Assembly: GCA_019419555.1 (NCBI GenBank)
Contig: DXZR01000042.1
Span: 1 to 20,270 of the forward strand
DNA: 20,270 bases
Direction: 5' to 3'
DNA from: Collinsella sp.
Lineage (GTDB): Bacteria; Actinomycetota; Coriobacteriia; Coriobacteriales; Coriobacteriaceae
The notes below the pieces were generated by a model that was given only the letters and a program-made list of their open reading frames with translations, was not told where the DNA came from and did no database searches. The stretch's first letter is position 1. The number at the start of each line of letters is the position of its first letter. Below are positions 1-6,403 of this stretch, one piece after another. A program made the translations under genes and the position numbers.

Positions 1-31
1 GGCGCGACCAGAAGGTCAGCGCCCTTTCGTT
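1..31 (+). terminator. Rho-independent terminator of an upstream gene (clipped)
   Basis: Bases 1-23 fold into a GC-rich hairpin: GGCGC plus GACC pair with GGTC and GCGCC, with an AGAA loop and one bulged A. It is followed by CTTTCGTTT, a broken T-run. It most likely ends a gene lying to the left of the window. The apex is identical to that of the terminator at 15668-15705. Confidence 0.6.
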
Positions 32-123
32 TCACGTCACCTTGTCTCAAATGCGACCCGCTCGCTGTCCGTCCTCTACATGCGGCGTTGCCTTGCTCCG
101 GATGCGGTATGCTCAACCTGCGG
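6..123 (+). repeat. Dispersed intergenic repeat, copy A
   Basis: Three exact words occur here in the same order and orientation as at 15678-15759: GACCAGAAGGTCA (6-18), CGCTCGCTG (59-67) and GCTCAACCTGCGG (111-123). The sequence between the last two words is longer here than in copy B. The first word is the terminator apex. The element looks like a terminator plus a conserved trailing segment. Its function is unknown. Confidence 0.5.
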
Positions 124-134
124 CGCCTTAGAGG

Positions 135-163
135 TAGTCATTGGGGACGTTCTTAAATGACTA
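135..163. repeat. Palindromic element with GGGGACGTTCTTA loop
   Basis: TAGTCATT (135-142) and AATGACTA (156-163) are perfect 8-base inverted repeats around a 13-base loop GGGGACGTTCTTA. From memory, GGGGACGTTCTT-type words recur in coriobacterial genomes near Y1-type (REP-associated) transposases. I cannot confirm that here, and no transposase gene lies in the window. Confidence 0.4.
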
Positions 164-479
164 GGTTGGGTAAATTACTTTTCGAGTTTATTTAATCTGT
201 TTTGTTAGAAATTAAGCTGCCTACCTGCTCAAAGTAATTAATAGCATTCATCTGCTATTGAAAATATTGCTCAAAAAATCGTCCAAGAAGTCGCAGTGCA
301 TTTTTTGATGAGTCGCGCGTCAAGTGATTTGGTATGTTCTTGGTTAGATATTGGTCAGTTTTTGGGCAACCTTGCCAAAAGCTTGACGAATGCAAATCTG
401 GACGTCGGCGAATGAACACTTTGAGCGAGCTCGGTGCAAAATTCTGGGCTGATTCTCGATAATCGCTTCCAATCGTCCC
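164..479. other. AT-richer intergenic block, no gene supported
   Basis: This stretch is visibly lower in GC than the rest of the window. A stop-free stretch of 56 sense codons runs 245-412 on the plus strand (stop TGA 413-415), but it has no ATG or GTG at its start and no ribosome binding site. An inverted repeat of A/T bases (271-279 with 300-308) is present. The minus-strand open frames here have no credible start context. It may be a decayed insertion or a long leader/promoter region for prmC. Confidence 0.4.
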
Positions 480-506
480 TTGCCGCGTGCCACCCTCGCG
501 TACAAT
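480..506 (+). promoter_or_regulatory. Candidate prmC promoter
   Basis: TACAAT at 501-506 is one base from the -10 consensus. TTGCCG at 480-485 is a weak -35 match at a short spacing of 15. The resulting leader to the prmC start would be about 40 bases. Confidence 0.35.
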
Positions 507-554
507 CTGCTCCGACATTCGCGCGCCGCCCGGCGCTTAAGAGGGGAGGACCCC

Positions 555-1829
555 ATGGCAAACGAGATCTGGACCATCAAGCGTTGTCTCGAGTGGACCA
601 AGGAGTACCTGGCCGAGCGCGGTGAGGAGCATCCCCGTCTTTCTGCCGAGTGGCTGCTGTGCGCGGCCACGGGCCTGGCGCGTATCGACTTGTATATGCG
701 CATGGACGAGACGCTCGACGCATCGCAGCTCGAGACCATGCACGCGGCGGTCGTCCGTCGCGCGAAGGGCGAGCCGCTGCAGTACATCACCGGCAGCACG
801 CAGTTTCGCATGATCGACGTCGCGTGCGCCCCCGGTGTGCTCATTCCGCGCCCCGAGACCGAGATGCTCGTCGAGGAAGTCCTCAATTATCTGGATGCCG
901 AGGTGCTGAGCCCCGAGGCTGCTGCCCGTCAGCGTGTTGAGCTGCCTTGGAACGATGAGGTCGAGCAGGCCCGCAAAGCCGAGGCGGCGCTGGCTGACGA
1001 ACGCGCGGCCGCCGAGCGCCGTGCCGCCAACCTGACGGCCGCCGATGAGGCTGCGCTGGGTAGCGACGTGCTCGGTAGCCGCGCCTATGCCGAGGAACTG
1101 GCCGACCGCGAGGCCGAGGAAGCCGCCGCGCAGGCAGCAGAAGCCGAAGCGGCAGAAGCAGAGGCCATGGAAACCCCCGAGCCCGAGCTCGACGAATACG
1201 GCATCGCCATTGAGGACAACGACCAACAGGCGACTCCCGCGCAAGATGCCGCCGAGGCTAACGTATCTGCCCCAACCGAGCCCTGCACTGCCCGCGTTCT
1301 CGAGGTCGGCTGCGGCACGGGCTGCATTTCGCTCTCCCTTGCCTGGGAGCGCCGCGGCCACGTTACCTGCACCGCCACCGATATCGAGCCGCGCGCCATC
1401 GATCTGGCCACCAAAAACCGCGACGCTCTCGGCCTCACGGCAGATGAGGTTGCCTTTAGCCTCACCAACCTGGTGAGTTCCATTCCCCGCGAAGAGTGGG
1501 GCACCTTTGATGTGCTCGTCTCCAACCCGCCTTACATCCCGACCGACGTCATGCGCTCGCTGCCGCACGAGGTCAAGGACTTTGAGCCCGACCTGGCGCT
1601 CGAGGGCGGCGCCGACGGCCTCGATATTTTCCGCCGCCTGCTCAATGCGGCGCCTTACATGCTGCGCGCCGGCGGCCTGTTTGCCTGCGAGCTCTACGAG
1701 GGTGCCCTCGATGCCGCGGCCGAGCTCTGTCGCCAGGCAGGCCTTTCGGACGTGCGTATCGTCCATGACCTCACCGATCGCCCCCGCATCGTCCGAGCCA
1801 TCGTCACCGAGCCCAAACAGCGTATTTAA
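555..1829 (+). CDS. prmC: Peptide chain release factor N5-glutamine methyltransferase with large acidic insert
   Basis: PrmC (HemK) uses S-adenosylmethionine to methylate the glutamine of the GGQ motif in release factors RF1 and RF2, in the cytoplasm. The start is ATG 555, behind GGGGAGGA (543-550); the open frame continues upstream without support. The protein has 424 residues, against about 280 in typical members. Visible landmarks are an N-terminal helical domain (1-90), IPRPETE (97-103), the SAM motif EVGCGTG (250-256), TDIE (275-278) and the catalytic NPPY (324-327). Between PRPETE and the SAM motif, where about 20 residues are usual, roughly residues 115-243 form an Ala/Glu-rich, strongly acidic, probably helical segment. 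All catalytic motifs are intact, so the enzyme should be active. The usual neighbour prfA is not directly upstream here. Identity is firm; the role of the insert is unknown. Confidence 0.95.
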   Translation: MANEIWTIKRCLEWTKEYLAERGEEHPRLSAEWLLCAATGLARIDLYMRMDETLDASQLETMHAAVVRRAKGEPLQYITGSTQFRMIDVACAPGVLIPRPETEMLVEEVLNYLDAEVLSPEAAARQRVELPWNDEVEQARKAEAALADERAAAERRAANLTAADEAALGSDVLGSRAYAEELADREAEEAAAQAAEAEAAEAEAMETPEPELDEYGIAIEDNDQQATPAQDAAEANVSAPTEPCTARVLEVGCGTGCISLSLAWERRGHVTCTATDIEPRAIDLATKNRDALGLTADEVAFSLTNLVSSIPREEWGTFDVLVSNPPYIPTDVMRSLPHEVKDFEPDLALEGGADGLDIFRRLLNAAPYMLRAGGLFACELYEGALDAAAELCRQAGLSDVRIVHDLTDRPRIVRAIVTEPKQRI

Positions 1830-1862
1830 GCTGAATTAATAGACATTTGCGCAAGTTTGTCC

Positions 1863-1895
1863 TTGCAATATACCGTAAAACTTCTACTATAGAAG
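1863..1895 (+). promoter_or_regulatory. Promoter/operator region of the toxin-antitoxin pair
   Basis: CTTCTA (1881-1886) and TAGAAG (1890-1895) form a perfect 6-3-6 inverted repeat immediately before the toxin gene, overlapping TTGCAA-N16-TACTAT (1863-1890). A second possible promoter is TTGCGC (1847) with TATACC (1869). The palindrome also abuts the ribosome binding site GGAG. It is a natural candidate for binding by the Xre-type antitoxin, which in this family usually represses its own operon. Confidence 0.45.
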
Positions 1896-1904
1896 GAGAA
1901 AGGT

Positions 1905-2300
1905 ATGTCAAATCAGCTGCATCGGTACCGTATCGTGCTTGATTACATTGAACCTTGGCTTGATGAGCAGGATGAAGCTACGCTGAAGCAGATTTATGCA
2001 GACCTTTTGGTGCTCGAGAAGGAAGGTCCCAGCCTTGGTCGTCCGCTGGTTGACCGCGTAAAGGGCTCGAAGCTTCATCATTTAAAGGAGCTGAGAGTGA
2101 CGTCGTGTGGTGGGCAGGTGATTCGCATCCTCTTCGCCTTTGACCCCAAGCGCCAGGCGGTATTGCTATTGGCGGGTGATAAGTCGCGAGCGGGATCGTC
2201 AAGGGCAAAATGGAACGGCTGGTATGCGATCAACATTCCAAAGGCCGAGCAAATATACCGTCGCCACGTAAGGAGGCTCGATCGAGATGGAACTGCATGA
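1905..2300 (+). CDS. RelE/HigB-like (Gp49 family) toxin
   Basis: A 131-residue protein resembling phage-derived Gp49/HigB toxins of the RelE/ParE superfamily, which in characterised members are ribosome-dependent mRNA endonucleases. Family-like features are the central LHHLKELRV segment (about 58-66), the strands QVIRILFAF (71-79) and AVLLLAGDKS (85-94), and the basic helix near the C-terminus. It starts at ATG 1905 behind GAAGGAGAAAGG. The toxin gene comes first and overlaps the antitoxin gene by 14 bases, the order typical of HigBA modules. The enzyme activity is inferred from family resemblance and context only. Confidence 0.8.
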   Translation: MSNQLHRYRIVLDYIEPWLDEQDEATLKQIYADLLVLEKEGPSLGRPLVDRVKGSKLHHLKELRVTSCGGQVIRILFAFDPKRQAVLLLAGDKSRAGSSRAKWNGWYAINIPKAEQIYRRHVRRLDRDGTA

Positions 2301-2589
2301 GTATATGGAATCTCGCGGGATAACACGCGACTCCATTACCGCCGAGCAGGAGAGGACTCGCGATCGTATCGAAGCCTATAAGCTTGCTCAGATTCGCAGG
2401 CTAAAAGATCTAACACAGGCGTCGGTCGCCCAATCGATGGGCGTTTCTCAAAAACGCGTATCCGAGCTCGAGCGTGGGGAATTGGGTTCGATGAGGCTTG
2501 ACACGCTGAGCAGGTACGCAGAGAGCCTCGGCGGAAAACTGGTTGCAAGCATCGAGTTTCCCGATCGTACCGTTACGCTTGCGCGCTAA
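2287..2589 (+). CDS. Xre-family antitoxin (HigA-like)
   Basis: A 100-residue DNA-binding protein with a Cro/CI-type helix-turn-helix at about residues 43-63 (TQASVAQSMGVSQKRVSELE). The N-terminal ~35 residues are charged and helical. ATG 2287 lies inside the 3' end of the toxin gene, with AAGGAGG at 2270-2276, so translation of the two is probably coupled. It is expected to neutralise the upstream toxin and repress the shared promoter. No clear terminator follows it before the next gene. Confidence 0.85.
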   Translation: MELHEYMESRGITRDSITAEQERTRDRIEAYKLAQIRRLKDLTQASVAQSMGVSQKRVSELERGELGSMRLDTLSRYAESLGGKLVASIEFPDRTVTLAR

Positions 2590-2737
2590 AAATCTTCAAT
2601 TAACCCCCTCACTTTCACCGACTACAAGAGCCGCTCACCAAACCAACATGCGCTCTGGGCAAATAGGTTGAACGTTTCGTGCGAGAATGCCCCACAGTAA
2701 ATAAACTTGCACCAGAGCGTAAGGGGCTGGCATACAC

Positions 2738-3481
2738 ATGCAGACGGTCTATCGGGTATTCGAGGGAACGCGTGAGCCGCATCGGCTCGCCGTCGAGCGT
2801 ACGGCCGAGCTACTCGGTCGCGGTGGCCTGGCGCTTATTCCAACCGAGACGGTCTACGGTGTCGCCGTGGCAGTCAACGTCTTCTCGGATGCCGTTCCAC
2901 AAGATACAAGTGAACCTCTGCCGTGGCCGCGCGATCCGCAGGTCACCGTCAACGGCGCCGCGGTCCCCGCACTCGGTACCGGCTATCGTCGTATCTTTAC
3001 CCTCAAGCAGCGCGAGCTCACGCAAACGGTCGCCTGGCTGGTTGATGATGCCGAGGCACTCGATCGCTATGGCGTGGATATCCCTCATGAGGCCCGCGTG
3101 CTCGCCCGACGATGCTGGCCGGGTGCCCTGACTATCGTGGTCAAGGCGGCCCCCTGCGTGCCGACCTTTATGCGCGCCGCCGACGACACGGTGGCACTTC
3201 GCGCTTCGGCCTCGCCCGTGGTGCAAGCGCTCATCCGCGCCTGCGGCAGCCCTCTTGCCTGCACCAGCGCCAATACGCATGGCACGCCCGCGCCGGCAAG
3301 CTTTGCCGACGTTGAGGACCGTATTCTGGAGGGGGTTGATCTGGCCGTCGACGCGGGCGAGACCCCGTGCCGCGACGCTTCGACCATCGTGACGTTTAAG
3401 CATGGCGAGCTTCAGATCCTGCGCCAAGGCGCACTTCCCGCATCAGAGATCGAGCGGGTTCTGTCCGACCCGATGCAATAG
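2738..3481 (+). CDS. L-threonylcarbamoyladenylate synthase (Sua5/YrdC/YwlC family)
   Basis: This enzyme makes threonylcarbamoyl-AMP from threonine, bicarbonate and ATP, the first step of t6A modification at position 37 of ANN-decoding tRNAs. Diagnostic motifs are PTETVYG (35-41), WPGALTIVV (127-135), a TVALRASASP segment (151-160) and CTSANTHG (175-182). It has 247 residues, between short YrdC (~190) and long Sua5 (~340), with no full Sua5 C-terminal domain. About 35 residues (roughly 48-82) are inserted after PTETVYG and before the KxR-like LKQREL. The ribosome site AAGGGG (2721-2726) is rather far from ATG 2738. Its stop lies 13 bases before glpK, suggesting co-transcription. In related genomes this gene commonly follows prmC directly. 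Confidence 0.9.
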   Translation: MQTVYRVFEGTREPHRLAVERTAELLGRGGLALIPTETVYGVAVAVNVFSDAVPQDTSEPLPWPRDPQVTVNGAAVPALGTGYRRIFTLKQRELTQTVAWLVDDAEALDRYGVDIPHEARVLARRCWPGALTIVVKAAPCVPTFMRAADDTVALRASASPVVQALIRACGSPLACTSANTHGTPAPASFADVEDRILEGVDLAVDAGETPCRDASTIVTFKHGELQILRQGALPASEIERVLSDPMQ

Positions 3482-3494
3482 AAAGGTGTAAGCG

Positions 3495-5036
3495 ATGTCG
3501 TTGAATCTGGGCAGCCTGGGCATGGAAGATGCCTCGTTTAACTTTGGCGGTTCCTACATCATGGCGCTCGACTGCGGCACCACCTCGGTGCTCGCGACCA
3601 TCGTCGACGAGTACGGCTGCATTGTCGCCCAGGCACGTCGTAGCGTCAAAACCAGCTTCCCGCGCCCCGGCTGGGTGGAGCAGGATCCCACGGAGGTGCT
3701 TGCCAGCCAGATCGGCGTGATGATGGAGGTCCAGTTTAAGAGCGGCATCCATTCCGATCGCATCGCCGCCATCGGTATCTCCAACCAGCGCGAGACCACG
3801 GTGGTGTGGGACCGCGTGAGTGGCCAGCCTATCTACAACGCCATCGTGTGGCAGTGTCGCCGCACCGCCTCGACAATCGATAAACTGGCCGAGCAGGGCC
3901 GCGAGGAGCTGGTGCGCTCCCGCACGGGACTTACGCTTGACCCGTATTTCTCGGCCTCCAAGGTGCAGTGGATTCTCGACAACGTCGACGGCGCACGCGA
4001 GAGCGCGGCGGCGGGCGACCTCATGTTTGGCACCATCGACACCTGGCTCATCTACAACCTCACCGGCGGCCAGGTCTTTGCCACCGACTACACCAATGCC
4101 AGCCGCACGGCACTCTTTAATATCCATACGCTCGATTGGGACGACGACCTGCTGGCGCTCTTTGACGTTCCACGTTCCATGATGCCCGAGGTTCGCTGGA
4201 GCTCGGGCGACTACGGCCGCGTCGCGAGCGACATCATGACCAACATGCCGCCCATCATGGGCGTGGCGGGCGACCAGCAGGCATCGCTGTTCGGCCACTG
4301 CTGCTTCTATCCCGGCCAGACCAAAAACACCTATGGCACGGGCTGCTTTATGCTCATGAACACCGGTGACGAGATCGTCGAATCCAAGAATGGCCTGGTC
4401 TCCACCATCGGTATCGCTGCGGACGGCAAAGTCAGCTATGCGCTCGAGGGCTCTATTTTTGCCGCCGGTTCAACGATGAACTGGCTTCGCAACAACATGG
4501 GCATCATCTCGAGTGTGAGCGAGTCGGCACAACTCGCCGCTTCGATTAGCGACAACGAGGGCTGCTACTTCGTTCCCGCCTTTGCAGGTTTGGGTGCTCC
4601 CTGGTGGGACCCGCATGCCCGCGGTATCGTGTGCGGTCTGACCGGCGCCTCGAGCCGTGCGACCATCGTACGTGCCGCCTGCGAATCCATGGCATATCAG
4701 AGCTACGACGTGCTGCGCGCCATGGAGCAGGACGTGGGGCTTTCGATTGAGCGCCTGTCTGTCGATGGCGGTGCCTCGCGCAACGAGTTCATCATGCAAT
4801 TCCAGGCCGACCTGCTGGATATCCCCGTGCTGCAATGCGAGACGGTGGAGACCACGGCAATCGGTGCCGCGTACTTGGCGGGTCTTGCCGTCGGCTATTG
4901 GGAAGACCTTGAAGAGCTGGAGCAAAATGCCCAGATCGTTAGGACCTTCCTTCCCCATATGTCCGCCGAGCGTCGCGAGCAAAACCTTGCGGGCTGGCGT
5001 GATGCAGTCAAGCGCTCGCTCAGTACCGCACAGTAG
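3495..5036 (+). CDS. glpK: Glycerol kinase
   Basis: GlpK phosphorylates glycerol to sn-glycerol 3-phosphate with ATP in the cytoplasm. The 513-residue FGGY kinase carries glycerol-binding NQRET (R99, E100), DPYFS (Y151) and GVAGDQQ (D260), plus NAIVWQCRRT and DYTNASRT, all typical of GlpK. The first phosphate loop is atypical: DCGTTSVL (26-33) replaces DQGTTSSR, losing the conserved Gln and the Arg. The allosteric GGKGGTR fructose-bisphosphate loop of the E. coli enzyme is absent. So is the phosphorylatable His of the Gram-positive enzymes (region 236-256), so neither known control is evident. There are about 15 extra N-terminal residues. Start ATG 3495 has GAAAGG (3481-3486). No glpF or glpD lies nearby. 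Confidence 0.93.
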   Translation: MSLNLGSLGMEDASFNFGGSYIMALDCGTTSVLATIVDEYGCIVAQARRSVKTSFPRPGWVEQDPTEVLASQIGVMMEVQFKSGIHSDRIAAIGISNQRETTVVWDRVSGQPIYNAIVWQCRRTASTIDKLAEQGREELVRSRTGLTLDPYFSASKVQWILDNVDGARESAAAGDLMFGTIDTWLIYNLTGGQVFATDYTNASRTALFNIHTLDWDDDLLALFDVPRSMMPEVRWSSGDYGRVASDIMTNMPPIMGVAGDQQASLFGHCCFYPGQTKNTYGTGCFMLMNTGDEIVESKNGLVSTIGIAADGKVSYALEGSIFAAGSTMNWLRNNMGIISSVSESAQLAASISDNEGCYFVPAFAGLGAPWWDPHARGIVCGLTGASSRATIVRAACESMAYQSYDVLRAMEQDVGLSIERLSVDGGASRNEFIMQFQADLLDIPVLQCETVETTAIGAAYLAGLAVGYWEDLEELEQNAQIVRTFLPHMSAERREQNLAGWRDAVKRSLSTAQ

Positions 5037-5108
5037 GGCTGCGATGGGCTGCTCGATACAACAAACCGCTAAACTTATGCATGGCGTGCGGCGGCAACAT
5101 TGCTGCGC

Positions 5109-5130
5109 GCCTTGTCAGCAAGGCCGTTTT
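5109..5130 (+). terminator. Candidate terminator or attenuator before upp
   Basis: GCCTTG (5109-5114) and CAAGGC (5119-5124) pair around a TCAG loop, followed by CGTTTT. The hairpin is short (6 bp). It could end the glpK transcript or attenuate entry into upp, which starts 30 bases on. Confidence 0.4.
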
Positions 5131-5159
5131 GCGGCTGCAACGAAAGGGGCAATCAACCC

Positions 5160-5807
5160 ATGACCGTCACCTACGATGCGTCCCGTGTGACGCTTGTCGA
5201 TCATCCGCTCGTCCAGCACAAGCTGTCGATCCTGCGCGACAAAAACACCGGCACCAACCAGTTCCGTCAGCTCGTGCGCGAACTCGCGCTTTTTGACGGC
5301 TACGAGGCCATGCGCGACCTGCCTATGGAAGACGTCGAGGTCGAGACCCCCATCACTACTGCCACGTTCAAACAGCTTGCCGGCAAGAAACTCGCCATCG
5401 TGCCCATCCTGCGTGCGGGCCTTGGCATGGTCGACGGTATCCTCGACCTGGTGCCCTCCGCTCGCGTGGGCCACATCGGCATGGAGCGCGACGAGGTTAC
5501 CCATGAACCTCACGAGTATTACTGCAAGATGCCCAAGGATATCGACCAGCGTATCTGTCTGGTCGTCGACCCTATGCTCGCCACGGGCGGCTCGGCCGAG
5601 ATGGCCATCAGCTATCTGCGCGAGCGCGGCGTCAAGGACATTCGCATGCTGTGCATCGTCGCGGCCCCCGAGGGCCTCAAGTCACTGACCGAGAAGGATC
5701 CCGACGTGCATATCTATACCTGCGCTATCGACGACCATCTCAACGAGGCCGCCTACATCGTTCCCGGCCTCGGCGACGCCGGCGACCGCATCTTCGGCAC
5801 GCTCTAG
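5160..5807 (+). CDS. upp: Uracil phosphoribosyltransferase
   Basis: UPRT converts uracil and PRPP to UMP for pyrimidine salvage in the cytoplasm. The 215-residue protein is close to the family norm (~208). It shows VPILRAGLGM (81-90), the PRPP-binding loop VVDPMLATGGS (135-145) and the C-terminal uracil-binding segment PGLGDAGDRIFGT (202-214). The start is ATG 5160 with GAAAGGGG (5142-5149); the frame is open upstream to 5100 but without a good ribosome site. In Bacillus, upp likewise precedes atpI and the ATP synthase operon, so its place is ancestral. Confidence 0.97.
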   Translation: MTVTYDASRVTLVDHPLVQHKLSILRDKNTGTNQFRQLVRELALFDGYEAMRDLPMEDVEVETPITTATFKQLAGKKLAIVPILRAGLGMVDGILDLVPSARVGHIGMERDEVTHEPHEYYCKMPKDIDQRICLVVDPMLATGGSAEMAISYLRERGVKDIRMLCIVAAPEGLKSLTEKDPDVHIYTCAIDDHLNEAAYIVPGLGDAGDRIFGTL

Positions 5808-5849
5808 TCGCTGGGCTAAGACGGCCGCGGCTGCAAATACGAAGAAACG

Positions 5850-5884
5850 GTGCGCGCGGTCGAACAAAAGGCGACCGCGCGCAC
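5850..5884 (+). terminator. Probable terminator after upp
   Basis: GTGCGCGCGGTCG (5850-5862) and CGACCGCGCGCAC (5872-5884) form a perfect 13-bp stem around a 9-base loop. It is followed by TCCTGTT, which is not a clean T-run, so termination may be incomplete or factor-assisted. Confidence 0.55.
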
Positions 5885-5998
5885 TCCTGTTAACGGACGT
5901 TTAGCCCAGAGGGGTTCGAGAAAAACGTATTACCTACCTGCGGCATAAAGAAGGTCTTAAGAAAACGAACAGGTGCGTATTAACCGATGCTTTTTCGG

Positions 5999-6026
5999 TT
6001 GTACTTTAGCGATTGGCTCGTACAAT
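5999..6026 (+). promoter_or_regulatory. Candidate ATP synthase operon promoter
   Basis: TACAAT at 6021-6026 is one base from the -10 consensus; TTGTAC (5999-6004) is a partial -35 at spacing 16. The inverted repeat AACCGA (5982-5987) / TCGGTT (5995-6000) touches the -35 and could be an operator. The 281-base gap between upp and the first gene of the operon otherwise holds the hairpin at 5850-5884 and nothing else that I recognise. Confidence 0.5.
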
Positions 6027-6088
6027 AGTCACCAATGTTTGGCGGGAACTGTTCTGGGAAGCGTTAAAAAAAGAAAGTGAGGACGCCA

Positions 6089-6400
6089 GTGTTTCAGATA
6101 GCCGATCTGCTCGCTATCGTTGCAGGCGCCATCGCGGGCGCGGTCGCCTTTCTTCCCTTTGTTTTTACGCTCAAGCCGGTTCTTGACGATAAACAGAATG
6201 CGGACATGCTCAAGGGTATGGTGAGCCTGGCGGTCTCGGCAATCGCCCTGCTCGTCTTTACCTTGGTTGTGTTTGCGTTGTTCGGAGAGGCGTTTCGCAT
6301 GTTCCTCCTGGGCGAGGCGATCGGCTTCGTGGCCTTTATGGCCGCCTGCGCGGTTCGCGTCGCCAAGGTGCTGCGAGATCCTCATGAGGTCGAAAGGTAA
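6089..6400 (+). CDS. AtpI-like small membrane protein
   Basis: A 103-residue hydrophobic protein with three or so predicted membrane helices (about 7-27, 43-66 and 70-92) and a basic C-terminal tail. It sits exactly where atpI lies in most atp operons. AtpI-type proteins assist assembly of the c-ring or carry Mg2+, but sequence conservation is poor and the assignment rests mainly on position. I prefer GTG 6089 because TGAGGA (6078-6083) lies at good spacing. An alternative GTG at 6077 would add four residues but has no good ribosome site. atpB starts four bases after the stop. Confidence 0.7.
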   Translation: MFQIADLLAIVAGAIAGAVAFLPFVFTLKPVLDDKQNADMLKGMVSLAVSAIALLVFTLVVFALFGEAFRMFLLGEAIGFVAFMAACAVRVAKVLRDPHEVER

Positions 6401-6403
6401 GTC

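Noticed and set aside
245..415. Stop-free plus-strand stretch in the first intergenic region
   Set aside because: No start codon at its beginning, no ribosome site and no recognisable family; a decayed gene fragment cannot be excluded.
2651..2719. Inverted repeat CGCTCTGG / CCAGAGCG before the Sua5 gene
   Set aside because: Only 8 bases with a 53-base gap, and a likely promoter lies between the arms; probably chance.
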